Shown one piece after another: positions 1-6,551 of a stretch of 19,609 bases of DNA. The stretch comes from L227-5C sp038209275 (GTDB lineage: Bacteria; Chloroflexota; Chloroflexia; Chloroheliales; Chloroheliaceae), in NCBI GenBank assembly GCA_038209275.1, contig JBBQXW010000114.1, positions 1 through 19,609 of the forward strand. The letters are read 5' to 3'. Both the position numbers and the translations under genes were made by a program. The stretch's first letter is position 1. Every line of letters begins with the position of its first letter. The notes below the pieces were generated by a model. That model searched no databases and had not been told where the DNA came from. It was given only the letters and a program-made list of their open reading frames with translations.

Positions 1-266
1 GCTTCAACCAGGTTAGCCCGGCGTAAATCGGCTTGCGCCATTTTGGTTTTGTGCAACGTGGTCTTGCCCATATTAACTCCGACCAGAATAGCGCCCGTCA
101 AATTAGCACCCGATAAATCGAGGTGGCTCAAATCAATACCGCGCATATAGCGGTGACTCAAATCCAGCTTATCGGCCCGACCTGCCTGTTCCAGCAACCT
201 TTGCACATCCTTGCGGGTGAGCGGTTCGCTGCGCCCGTTTATCTTCCTGGACGATTTTTTAGACAT
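1..266 (-). CDS. Pentapeptide-repeat protein, 3' part cut by window edge
   Basis: The reverse strand opens with an ATG at 264-266, preceded by a clear AGGAG Shine-Dalgarno site at 273-277, and runs open off the left edge. The visible 88 residues begin with a basic, hydrophilic segment (MSKKSSRKINGRSEPLT) followed by a short helix-like stretch. From about residue 45 come A(D/N)LXX-type five-residue repeats, for example LDLSGANLTGA and ADLRRANLVEA. This is the signature of pentapeptide-repeat proteins, which fold as a right-handed quadrilateral beta-helix. Their roles range from gyrase protection to scaffolding, and the repeats alone do not say which applies. No signal peptide or membrane segment is visible. 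The gene lies downstream of the alpha/beta hydrolase with a gap of about 220 bp, so it may have its own promoter. The missing C-terminus prevents any statement about extra domains. Confidence 0.85.
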   Translation of the reverse strand, partial: MSKKSSRKINGRSEPLTRKDVQRLLEQAGRADKLDLSHRYMRGIDLSHLDLSGANLTGAILVGVNMGKTTLHKTKMAQADLRRANLVE

Positions 267-489
267 AGTAATCTCCTAATCATAATTTCTAAACTCAGTA
301 GTCATCTGGTCAGAAATCAAAATTAGGAAATACCCGCCGGAAGCAGGCTATAAATCAGTCAGCTTGCTACCCTCAACCCAACTACTTGAAAGTAGCGGCT
401 CAGTCACATCAATTCAAACCGTAACATATTCATCTCAGCCTCATCACCCAATCATTTTCAACTCAAAATTCAAAACTCAAAACTCAAAA
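267..489. other. Intergenic gap with an AT-rich micro-repeat
   Basis: No gene is supported between the pentapeptide-repeat gene and the hydrolase. Positions 460-491 hold a run of the motif AACTCAAAATTCAAAACTC. It overlaps the hydrolase stop codon (490-492) and recurs in the palindrome at 2865-2938. No good promoter hexamers were found for the downstream gene. Confidence 0.6.
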
Positions 490-1311
490 TTAGCTATCGA
501 GGAAGGCCATCACGTCGCGGTTGTAGGTTTCGGCTTGCTCGATGATGGGAATATGCCCAGTGTTGGGGTAAAGTACCAGCTTCGCACCCTGAATATTTTT
601 AGCCAGATTACGCCCATTTTCGGTTGGAACTAGCGGGTCTACCTCGCCGTGTACCACCAGGGTTGGCACTTTGATGTCGCCCAGTCGGTCACTGGCATCG
701 TGACCCATACAGGCTTGCAGTTGGCGGAAGTAAGGCTGGCTACCGAGTGGTTTGTAGCGGGCAATTTCGGCAATTCTGTCCCATTCCTGGGGATGACTTT
801 CGCAATAGCCGGGAGCCATAATGCGGTTATAGGTCTGGCGGGCCAGTTCGCCGACTTCGGTATTAAAATCGCGCTGCACCAACGAAGCCAGCATTTCCGG
901 GCCAGGTTGCACATGGTTCGGGCCACCGGCAGAAGTTGCCGTCAACACCAGCTTATCCACCAGTTCAGGATGGCGCAAGGTCAGTTCCAGCGAAATAAAG
1001 CCGCCCATCGAAATCCCGATTACATGGGCCTTCTTGATGCCGAGCGCTTTCAGTACCGCCGCCGCATCGTCCGCCTGGTCTTTGGTGGTGTATTCCTTCT
1101 CGGTTAAATCGCTATCGCCCACGTCGCGATGGTCAAGCGCAATCGTGCGATAATATTTGCCAAACTCCTCCAACTGTTTGTACCAGGCCAACCGTTTTGA
1201 GGCCAATCCGGTCAGTAGCAGCACCGTCCCTTTTGGATTGGGCGGGCTAACTTCGTCGTAAGCCATCTTTCGTCCATCAATCTCTACAAATGATGGTGCT
1301 TTAACTTGCAC
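490..1311 (-). CDS. Alpha/beta hydrolase fold protein
   Basis: A 273-residue cytoplasmic alpha/beta hydrolase with a complete catalytic triad. The nucleophile elbow GISMGG carries Ser101, the acid is Asp225 in HGEVDPLVP, and the base is His253 in NTGHIPI. The oxyanion-hole region is LLLTGLASKRLAW. The strand after it reads DHRDVGDSD, the usual D-RG-GxS position, with an Asp after the Arg. A helical cap lies around residues 130-205. The length is typical for family members such as haloperoxidase-like esterases, epoxide hydrolases and 3-oxoadipate enol-lactonase-like enzymes, but the substrate cannot be read from sequence. The start is a GTG, chosen because AGGAGG at 1318-1323 sits six bases upstream. 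A near-consensus promoter at 1345-1373 drives it, so it is a separate transcription unit from mscS even though both face the same way. Confidence 0.9.
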   Translation of the reverse strand: MQVKAPSFVEIDGRKMAYDEVSPPNPKGTVLLLTGLASKRLAWYKQLEEFGKYYRTIALDHRDVGDSDLTEKEYTTKDQADDAAAVLKALGIKKAHVIGISMGGFISLELTLRHPELVDKLVLTATSAGGPNHVQPGPEMLASLVQRDFNTEVGELARQTYNRIMAPGYCESHPQEWDRIAEIARYKPLGSQPYFRQLQACMGHDASDRLGDIKVPTLVVHGEVDPLVPTENGRNLAKNIQGAKLVLYPNTGHIPIIEQAETYNRDVMAFLDS

Positions 1312-1344
1312 TGTTTTCCTCCTCTAAAATACTGTTCTATTAGG

Positions 1345-1373
1345 AATATATAGCTACTACTTCAAAATGTCAA
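1345..1373 (-). promoter_or_regulatory. Sigma-70-type promoter for the alpha/beta hydrolase
   Basis: On the reverse strand TTGACA (1373-1368) is followed by a 17-base spacer and TATATT (1350-1345). This gives a leader of about 30 bases before the GTG start. The match to the housekeeping consensus is strong, and it sits in the short gap between the mscS stop and the hydrolase start. Confidence 0.75.
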
Positions 1374-1383
1374 CATATCTTAT

Positions 1384-2214
1384 TTAGACCACTGGTTTCT
1401 TGGGAGGGTTGCCGATACTAACGTTAGCTTCGGGTAGCTCTTGCTGAATGGCGAGAGCGACGAGCGGGCCGACTTCGCCCTGGGCGGCAAGCGGTGTCCA
1501 AAATTCTACGCGCAAAGTGGTGCGGTCTCGAATAATACTTTCCAGAATGATAGCCGGATTGGGTTCTGCCAGCACTTTTTCCTGGTTCACCAGCTTCAAC
1601 ACCCGGCTAATTCGCTCGGTTATCTGGTCGAAGTTGGGTTGACCCGGCGGCAAAATAACCCGCACCGTCACCAAACGGCGTTCGTAAGCACTGCTGTTGG
1701 AAACTATTTCGCTAAAGACGGTGTTATTGGGAATAATAATCTGGATACCGTCGTTGGTTTTCAGGTTGGTGGTGCGAATTTCGATGCTTTCTACTATGCC
1801 CTCGACTCCCTTAACCGAAATAGTATCGCCGATTTTAAACGGCTGTTCGAGCAGAATATAAACTCCGGCTACAAAATTCTTTAGTACATCCTGCAATGAA
1901 AGGCTGATTGCCAGACTGAAAATGCCGAGCAGGGTAAGCAGCGAAGATAATCCCGCCCCGGTATAGATAGTCAGTATCGCCAGCAGGCCCAGAATGATAA
2001 AAATGGCATAGCTGACATTGCTGAGTAAAGCCGAAAAATTGGCGTTGCGACTGTGGCTGGCGGCAAACTTGATGACGGTGCTGCGGGCTAATCGGCCCAA
2101 CCAGTAGAAAACCAGCAGGATTGCCAGCGCCCAGACCGTCTTTATCAAAAGCTCGGATAAACTAGAAGTGCTAAACTGTTTGCCTAATTCGTCGCCTAAC
2201 TTCGTTAAGTCCAG
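1384..2214 (-). CDS. Small-conductance mechanosensitive channel, MscS family
   Basis: An inner-membrane channel that opens under membrane tension to release solutes on hypo-osmotic shock. Three membrane segments are visible. The third holds the pore helix, running into LSLQDVLKNFVAGVYILLEQPFKIGD, which is the MscS signature (compare LQDSLSNFxxG...RPFKxGD). A beta-domain (VEGIVESIEIRTT, then a VxIPNN-type loop) and a C-terminal alpha/beta domain follow. Start choice: the frame stays open above a TTG at 2148, which has only a weak SD. A CTG at 2212-2214 has an excellent AGGAGGAGGGA at 2221-2231, with seven bases between its purine block and the codon, giving 276 residues. I therefore favour the rare CTG start. 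The shorter TTG form, 254 residues, is the alternative. The gene is 18 bases below the lipoprotein gene and is probably cotranscribed with it. Confidence 0.9.
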   Translation of the reverse strand: MDLTKLGDELGKQFSTSSLSELLIKTVWALAILLVFYWLGRLARSTVIKFAASHSRNANFSALLSNVSYAIFIILGLLAILTIYTGAGLSSLLTLLGIFSLAISLSLQDVLKNFVAGVYILLEQPFKIGDTISVKGVEGIVESIEIRTTNLKTNDGIQIIIPNNTVFSEIVSNSSAYERRLVTVRVILPPGQPNFDQITERISRVLKLVNQEKVLAEPNPAIILESIIRDRTTLRVEFWTPLAAQGEVGPLVALAIQQELPEANVSIGNPPKKPVV

Positions 2215-2232
2215 CTTCTTTCCCTCCTCCTT

Positions 2233-2847
2233 TTATGGGTCTACATTTATCTGAATTGGGTCGGACTCGGCGGTATTTTGGTCTTCGCACGCGCCGACGG
2301 TAGTGTAAGCATCCGGGCAGCGCAAATAATAAATCAGCAGCAAACGGTAAGTGCCTGGAACAAGCCAGCTTTTGCCTTTAAGCGGCACGGTTTTGTCGAA
2401 CTGGAATGGCGTGTCTATTTTAGTGCGCGGGTAAATCTGGTAGACCACCGTATCGTTCGGCGGGCAGGGCCGACCCAGCGCTATATCTTCCCATTTCTTG
2501 TCTTCCGGCTTGCCGACCTGTCGCTGCAATAGCATGTGGCAAATTTTGCTCACATAAATCGAAGTGTCGCGAGTGTTCTGCAACTGTACATTAATCGCCT
2601 CACCGGGCCGATTCGGAAAATATTCGCGTGCGCCAAAAATGACAATATTAAAGCCCAGCGCTTCCCTGGCCCTGACAGTCGGGTCTACCGTTGGTCGGGG
2701 CGGTACGCCGCTATAATTTACCGCCTGCTCAATTGCTGCCCGGCGGTCTACCGGCGGGTCGCCGCAGGCTGCCAGTAGCACACTACTGCCCAGCAGCACC
2801 AGCAGCACCAATCCCACTTTTCCAAACCCGAACATCTTTTTATCCAT
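2233..2847 (-). CDS. Hypothetical lipoprotein
   Basis: A 204-residue exported lipoprotein of unknown function. Residues 1-27 form a type II signal peptide: MDKK, then a hydrophobic core rich in Leu and Val. It ends in a lipobox LLAAC with Cys28 as the lipidated residue, followed by GDPP. The mature part has no repeats or membrane segments. It contains several Cys residues (in SKICHMLLQRQ, GRPCPPND, YLRCPDA and VGACEDQ) that could form disulfides outside the membrane. The N-terminus of the mature protein is Pro-rich, suggesting a short spacer, and the rest looks like a beta-sandwich-type extracytoplasmic domain. That fold reading is only an impression. The ATG has a modest AAGGG upstream. It precedes mscS by 18 bases, so the two are likely made together as envelope proteins. 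I do not recognise the family. Confidence 0.85.
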   Translation of the reverse strand: MDKKMFGFGKVGLVLLVLLGSSVLLAACGDPPVDRRAAIEQAVNYSGVPPRPTVDPTVRAREALGFNIVIFGAREYFPNRPGEAINVQLQNTRDTSIYVSKICHMLLQRQVGKPEDKKWEDIALGRPCPPNDTVVYQIYPRTKIDTPFQFDKTVPLKGKSWLVPGTYRLLLIYYLRCPDAYTTVGACEDQNTAESDPIQINVDP

Positions 2848-2864
2848 ACCAAAACCCTTGAGTT

Positions 2865-2931
2865 AGTTTTGAATTTTGAGTTTTGAATTTTGAGTTGGAA
2901 TTTCTTAATTCAAAACTCAAAATTCAAAACT
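2865..2931. repeat. AT-rich palindrome with 25-bp perfect arms
   Basis: Arms 2865-2889 and 2907-2931 are perfect inverted complements around a 17-base loop. Each arm is itself built from repeats of the motif TTTTGAATTTTGAG. It fills the gap between the YqeY-like gene and the lipoprotein gene and could weaken transcription between them. It lacks the GC-rich stem of a classical terminator. The same motif lies at 460-491. Confidence 0.8.
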
Positions 2932-2941
2932 CAAAATTGCT

Positions 2942-3397
2942 TTAGCTGGTTAGTTCTTTGACAATTTCGCTGACGAGTTTGCCGTCGGCGCGGCCTTTTA
3001 GTTCTTTGGCGGCCTGGGGCATTACTTTGCGAAAATCTTTGCCGTCGCGCTCGATAATCGGCTGAACCGCCGCGATAATTTCTTCACGGCTTAGTTGCTG
3101 CGGCAAATAGCCCTCGAAATATTGGAGTTCGGCCCGCTCTTTGTCCGCCAGATCGGTACGCCCGCCCTTTTCGTACTGCTCGATAGAATCGCGGCGCTGC
3201 TTCATTTCTTTCTGGATTACTCCCACCAAATCGTCCTCGGTAATTGGTTTACCGTAGTTGGCGTTTTTCTGGTCGGTGCGGTCAATTTCGTAGCGCTGAA
3301 TCGCGGCCTTGAGCAACCGCAGCGCGTCGGTCTTTTCTTTGTCGCGGGCCTTCATTGCCGCCGTCACGTCGGCGGTCACTTGCTCTTTTAAGCCCAT
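2942..3397 (-). CDS. GatB/YqeY domain protein
   Basis: A 151-residue soluble protein of the YqeY family, which resembles the C-terminal tail domain of the tRNA-dependent amidotransferase subunit GatB. The start MGLKEQVTADVTAAMKARDKEKTDALRLLKAAI is typical. It is followed by EDDLVGVIQKEMKQRRDSIEQYEKGGRTDLADKERAEL, YFEGYLPQQLSREEI and the C-terminal DFRKVMPQAAKELKGRADGKLVSEIVKEL, matching the family along its full length. The biological role is not settled, and a tRNA-related or amidotransferase-like function is usually suggested. The ATG at 3395-3397 is chosen over the adjacent TTG at 3400 because AGGAGG at 3405-3410 gives seven-base spacing to it. That SD overlaps the stop codon of the macrodomain gene (3409-3411), so the two are translationally coupled. 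Confidence 0.93.
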   Translation of the reverse strand: MGLKEQVTADVTAAMKARDKEKTDALRLLKAAIQRYEIDRTDQKNANYGKPITEDDLVGVIQKEMKQRRDSIEQYEKGGRTDLADKERAELQYFEGYLPQQLSREEIIAAVQPIIERDGKDFRKVMPQAAKELKGRADGKLVSEIVKELTS

Positions 3398-3408
3398 CAA
3401 ATTTCCTC

Positions 3409-3936
3409 CTAATCCTCAGTACCAATAAGCTCTTTTAATTCAGCCTGATAGGTCTGGTAAGTTTCTTTGCCGAAGCAGACAAATATTACCTTCTCGATAG
3501 TGTCGTTACTCTCCAAAAACTTTTTGGTTTCCGCCACCGCAATTTTAGTGGCGCGTTTGAGCGGGAAGCTGTAAATGCCAGTGCTGATGGCTGGAAAAGC
3601 AATCGTGCGAACGTTATTCTGTACCGCCAGCGCCAAACTGTTGCGGTAGCAACCCGCCAGCAACTCGTCTTCGTTGTGCCGTCCGCCATCCCAGACCGGG
3701 CCAACTGCATGAATCACGAATTTTGCTGGGAGGTTGTACCCTTTGGTAATTTTGGCCTCGCCAGTCGGACAACCCTTGAGGGCGCGACATTCTTCGAGCA
3801 GTTTCGGGCCAGCCGCCCGGTGAATTGCCCCATCCACGCCGCCCCCGCCCAATAGCGAATTATTGGCCGCATTGACGATAGCATCCAGCGCCAACCGGGT
3901 TATATCCCCTTCAACTACTTCTATTCGGTCTACCAT
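3409..3936 (-). CDS. Macrodomain protein (ADP-ribose / O-acetyl-ADP-ribose binding)
   Basis: A stand-alone macrodomain of 175 residues. It reads VVEGDITRLALDAIVNAANN and then a Gly-rich loop SLLGGGGVDGAIHRAAG, which binds the distal ribose and phosphates. The second signature is AFPAISTGIYSFP. Members of this MacroD-like class remove ADP-ribose from proteins or deacetylate O-acetyl-ADP-ribose, and the conserved NAANNxLLGGGGVDGAIH fits an active hydrolase. The frame is open up to 4029, but I place the start at the ATG at 3934-3936. The family begins at MVDRIEVVEGD, a GGGGGA lies just upstream, and the upstream ATG at 4029 coincides with the -10 of a likely promoter. The gene heads the leftward cluster and is coupled to the YqeY-like gene. 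Confidence 0.93.
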   Translation of the reverse strand: MVDRIEVVEGDITRLALDAIVNAANNSLLGGGGVDGAIHRAAGPKLLEECRALKGCPTGEAKITKGYNLPAKFVIHAVGPVWDGGRHNEDELLAGCYRNSLALAVQNNVRTIAFPAISTGIYSFPLKRATKIAVAETKKFLESNDTIEKVIFVCFGKETYQTYQAELKELIGTED

Positions 3937-4028
3937 TATTGTCCCCCGCTTTTCCCGTATTTTGTCCCTGCCCCGACTGAACCGCGAAGTAAATTGGTTC
4001 AAGTCGGCAGAATCCATCAGTCGGCCCA

Positions 4029-4037
4029 ATTATAACA
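4029..4037 (-). promoter_or_regulatory. Extended -10 promoter for the macrodomain/YqeY transcript
   Basis: The reverse strand reads TGTTATAAT here, a perfect extended -10 (TGnTATAAT). No good -35 is present, as expected for this class. Transcription would begin near 4022, about 85 bases above the chosen ATG at 3936. Confidence 0.6.
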
Positions 4038-4148
4038 TATCGGTATGCCTGGCTAACAGGGTACGCTACTCCTATCTTTCTGGTGTAGCTGGATAAATCT
4101 TATTGGGGGAGCAATGTCTTACAAATAGCGGTTTTGTCTCCATCAAAA

Positions 4149-4268
4149 GGGAGTGCCAAAATTAGCCGAGGTAGGGGCGAATCGCATACGCCCTTGAACG
4201 CTGTGTAAGGTCTAAAGGACGTATGCGATTCGTCCCTACCAAAATTCACCTCTGCAAAGATAGGCACT
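4149..4268. mobile_element. 120-bp MITE-like palindromic element, copy A
   Basis: The element begins GGGAGTGCC and ends ATAGGCACT, so AGTGCC forms short terminal inverted repeats. Inside, 23-bp arms (4171-4193 and 4217-4239) starting GTAGGGGCGAATCGCATACG pair with two mismatches around a 23-base loop. It is flanked by CTCCATCAAAA (4138-4148) and CTCTATCAAAA (4269-4279), an 11-bp direct repeat with one difference, which looks like an aged target-site duplication. It has no coding capacity, so any movement would need a transposase in trans. Confidence 0.7.
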
Positions 4269-4331
4269 CTCTATCAAAAACTGCTGTCCAAAAGATATTG
4301 AAAAATGTGGTAAAATATGCTCTGAACTTAT

Positions 4332-4496
4332 ATTTCGAGAATTTTTGGCAAAAAGTTAGTAACTATAAACCGCCATCATGCTGAGGAACGAAGCATCTCT
4401 AGCTGCCAAAGTAAGGTGCTTTAGGTAGACCGAGACCCTTCCTGCGTCAGGGCGACAATTGCACTGGGCTGAGTTGTTACAAAATCTTCTCGAAAT
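4332..4496. repeat. Segment bounded by 10-bp inverted repeats, containing a degenerate palindrome
   Basis: ATTTCGAGAA at 4332-4341 is perfectly complementary to 4487-4496. Inside lies an imperfect palindrome running from ATCATGCTGAGGAACGAAGC to GAGACCC...GTCAGGGCGAC. It resembles a widespread interspersed repeat type in bacterial genomes. It could be a second non-autonomous element. No coding potential was seen. Confidence 0.45.
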
Positions 4497-4515
4497 CAAG
4501 ATTCGGCTTTTTCCC

Positions 4516-4613
4516 TAGCTTTTGAAAAAATTTTGCAAAAAATCTTCAAAAGCTACGATATTTCGGTTTTTCCGTTCAAGTTTGGTTTTTTGCAAAAAAA
4601 CCAAACTTGAACG
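4516..4613. repeat. Two consecutive hairpins upstream of dus
   Basis: Hairpin 1 has 11-bp arms TAGCTTTTGAA / TTCAAAAGCTA (4516-4526, 4545-4555). Hairpin 2 has 19-bp perfect arms (4573-4591, 4595-4613) with only a three-base loop. The second ends 32 bases before the dus ATG. They could act in the leader RNA or as a terminator or insulator. On the + strand no T-run follows. Confidence 0.7.
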
Positions 4614-4645
4614 AAAGCAAAAAGATTAGGGTGAGTAAGAGATAG

Positions 4646-5620
4646 ATGGCTGAAGAAACCAAACAAGCGCAGAAATTTTCGTGGAATGATTTGCCGACGG
4701 GTTATGAGTGCCTTTCGCCGATGGCGGGCGTGACCGATACGGCTTTCCGCCAGATTTGCAAACGCTTCGGGGCGCAGGTGGTGTTTACGGAAATGGCAAG
4801 CGCTAATATGATGCTGCACGCTCCTGCCCGCAACGAAGCTTTTTTGCATTACGAAGAATGGGAGCGCCCGATTATTTGTCAGGTGATGGGTGGCACGCCC
4901 GAAGTAATGAGCGAAGCGGCCCGCATTATTGAGGATATGGGCTTCGATGGCGTGGATATAAATATGGGCTGCCCGGAGAAAAAGATTGTCGGCAACTCCT
5001 GTGGCTCGTCGCTGCTGCGCGATGCGGACACGGCAAGCCGGATTGTCGAGGCAATGGCGAACACGGTCAAAATCCCGGTTTCGGTCAAAATGCGCTCTGG
5101 CTTCTTTGATAGAGAGATTGTCCAGCCATATTTCGCCAAACGGATGGAGGAAGCCGGAGCGCAAGCACTGGCAATTCATCCCCGTACCAAAGAACAAGCC
5201 TACAAAGGCGCGGCAGATTGGACGATTACCCGCCAGATAGTCGAAAGCGTCAACATTCCCGTCGGCGGTAGCGGTGACGTAACTGACCGTGCCGCGATAG
5301 AGCGGTTGAAAGAGGAAACTGGCGTACAAGGTATCTGGGTAGCACGGGGCGCGATGGGCAATCCCTGGATTTTCCAGAAAGAGCGTACCGAGCGCCCGCC
5401 CTTGTCCGAAGTAATAGATATTGCGCTGGAACACGCCCGCATGATGCTGCACTACAAAGGTTCGCACGGCCTGATCGAGATGCGAAAACACTTAACCTGG
5501 TATTTCAGTGGCTTTCCCGGTGCAGTGGCCTTGCGCGATGCCGTAAAAACTATCAGCACCTACGAGGAATTGGTCGGGCTAGTCGAGCGGCACGGCTTAC
5601 TGGAACGTAGCGCCGCTTAA
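4646..5620 (+). CDS. dus: tRNA-dihydrouridine synthase (Dus family)
   Basis: A 324-residue FMN-dependent enzyme that reduces uridine to dihydrouridine in tRNA D-loops using NADPH. The TIM-barrel opens with LSPMAGVTDTAFRQICKRFGA (FMN phosphate and substrate loop). DINMGCPEKKIVGNSCGSSLL carries the conserved Cys109 expected to act as general acid. Lys148 in VSVKMRSGF and His178 in LAIHPRTKEQ are the conserved FMN/uracil contacts. VGGSGDV and WVARGAMGNPWIF form the C-terminal phosphate-binding segment. A short helical RNA-binding domain follows. The general layout is closest to the DusB type, but the tRNA position cannot be told from sequence. The ATG lacks a strong SD. Tandem hairpins precede it. 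A large antisense frame over this gene is a shadow. Confidence 0.95.
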   Translation: MAEETKQAQKFSWNDLPTGYECLSPMAGVTDTAFRQICKRFGAQVVFTEMASANMMLHAPARNEAFLHYEEWERPIICQVMGGTPEVMSEAARIIEDMGFDGVDINMGCPEKKIVGNSCGSSLLRDADTASRIVEAMANTVKIPVSVKMRSGFFDREIVQPYFAKRMEEAGAQALAIHPRTKEQAYKGAADWTITRQIVESVNIPVGGSGDVTDRAAIERLKEETGVQGIWVARGAMGNPWIFQKERTERPPLSEVIDIALEHARMMLHYKGSHGLIEMRKHLTWYFSGFPGAVALRDAVKTISTYEELVGLVERHGLLERSAA

Positions 5621-5621
5621 A

Positions 5622-5783
5622 ATGAAGCTTCCTGACCAGGTGCAACAACTCTGTACTGAGTGTTTAGAATTAATACATTCTGACACTCAGCACACTCTTG
5701 ACACTTCAAATCGTTTCAGGCTTTATTATAGTTTCGGTCTTTCAAGACTTTCATTGCCAGGTATCCACATTCACATACTGTAG
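5622..5783 (+). pseudogene. Probable N-terminal fragment of the downstream unknown gene, split off by a frameshift
   Basis: An ATG at 5622 lies one base after the dus stop and opens a 53-codon frame (MKLPDQVQQLCTECLELIH...) that ends in TAG at 5781-5783. The next gene's frame is open from 5732 but has no usable start until a TTG at 5873 in the middle of a continuous protein-like sequence. The simplest reading is one original gene from 5622 to 6367. A one-base deletion (or equivalent) between 5732 and 5780 would then separate this fragment from the remainder. A sequencing error or a programmed -1 shift cannot be excluded. Confidence 0.45.
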
Positions 5784-5872
5784 ATTTTGATTTTAATGAA
5801 TACGAGCAGTTCTGTAAAAATGAGTATTTAAATTTTACAGTAGCCGACTACGCTTTAAGCTGGTTAGCTGTT

Positions 5873-6367
5873 TTGACTGCCAAATTTGTTTTGCCTATTT
5901 ATGATAAAGTTTGGGAACAAATGCCTGGAAAGGCTCGTTTTTCTACCGCACACCAAATTTTAGAAGTAGCAGAAAGTCTTTTACAAAATAAAATGAGTTT
6001 TGAAGAGGCTTATCTTAGAGTGAGTAGCTTTAGTACAGGTAGAAATACTTATACTAAAACCTTTTACGATGTTCACTGCTCCTTTGAAGCAGCGTATCTA
6101 GCTCTGGAACTCATTATACATGGAACAGGTAAAAGAGATGCAGAACCCAATGATCCTTTTGGAGTGGGTAATGATTACTTTATAGAATGTGCAGTAAAAG
6201 CTTATACATCAATAGACAAAAATCCTATTGGTACATGGTATGATGGGATACCTATAGAATATAACTTGCAAAAGCGGCTTGAGTTTTGGGAATGGTGGTT
6301 AACTCAGGCAATCCCTCAAGCCTGGGAACTAGCGGATGTTATTTCTACCAATTTTCAGCCTCAATAG
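5873..6367 (+). CDS. Hypothetical protein, AT-rich, probably the C-terminal part of a frameshifted gene
   Basis: The frame encodes 164 residues from the TTG at 5873, but it is open upstream to 5732. The upstream residues (YPHSHTVDFDFNEYEQF, then NFTVADYALSWLAVL) look like genuine protein, so the TTG is unlikely to be the real start. The protein is soluble, rich in aromatics and probably mostly helical, with segments LPIYDKVWEQMPGKARFSTA, NKMSFEEAYLR and FWEWWLTQAIPQAWELAD. The pattern of an aromatic-rich helix, a (K)AR-type turn and a later 'SFEEA' helix faintly recalls the Imm5-like immunity-protein fold. That is only an impression. Base composition is clearly more AT-rich than dus next door, with many AAA/TTT/TTA codons, which suggests acquisition by transfer. 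It probably depends on dus transcription. No function is assigned. Confidence 0.6.
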   Translation: MTAKFVLPIYDKVWEQMPGKARFSTAHQILEVAESLLQNKMSFEEAYLRVSSFSTGRNTYTKTFYDVHCSFEAAYLALELIIHGTGKRDAEPNDPFGVGNDYFIECAVKAYTSIDKNPIGTWYDGIPIEYNLQKRLEFWEWWLTQAIPQAWELADVISTNFQPQ

Positions 6368-6389
6368 TTAGAAACATGGGTTACTGCTC

Positions 6390-6551
6390 CTACTGCGGTA
6401 CTTCTTTAACCAAAGCTGAGTCTGCTTCTTCGAGGATTTTATCCAATTGTTGAAAATCTTCTTCTATTTTCTCGTAAGCAAGCCTGGCTTGTTTCAGATC
6501 AGTGGGCGGGTTAATTACTACCGCATGGACTTCCCTGAGTAAGTTTATAAT
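6390..6551 (-). pseudogene. Severed C-terminal tail of the DUF1003 gene
   Basis: After the TAA at 6552-6554 the same reverse-strand frame stays open for 53 more codons, to TAG at 6390-6392. It reads IINLLREVHAVVINPPTDLK, then QARLAYEKIEEDFQQLDKIL and a short tail. This is a plausible coiled-coil-like extension and continues the helix that ends the DUF1003 reading frame. DUF1003 proteins normally continue past this point, so the TAA looks like a nonsense mutation. Confidence 0.55.

Larger units (their letters stand above)
4037..4645. other. Repeat-rich intergenic region
   Basis: No gene is supported here. The region holds, in order, the 120-bp palindromic element (4149-4268), a segment bounded by 10-bp inverted repeats (4332-4496), and two consecutive hairpins (4516-4555 and 4573-4613) just before dus. 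No convincing promoter pair for dus was found. Confidence 0.7.

Noticed and set aside
649..1107. A 152-residue forward frame inside the hydrolase gene
   Set aside because: Shadow of the alpha/beta hydrolase, which has the catalytic triad, SD and promoter on the other strand.
3937..4029. An N-terminal extension of the macrodomain protein to an ATG at 4029
   Set aside because: The ATG falls in the extended -10 promoter, and the extension is unlike the family.
4149..4268. A CRISPR repeat or short array, since near-identical 23-mers recur
   Set aside because: Copies are inverted rather than direct, kilobases apart, with constant loops instead of spacers, and there are no cas genes.
4553..5491. 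A 312-residue open frame on the reverse strand across dus
   Set aside because: It lies wholly antisense to a clear dus gene, has low-complexity composition typical of shadow frames, and matches no family pattern.
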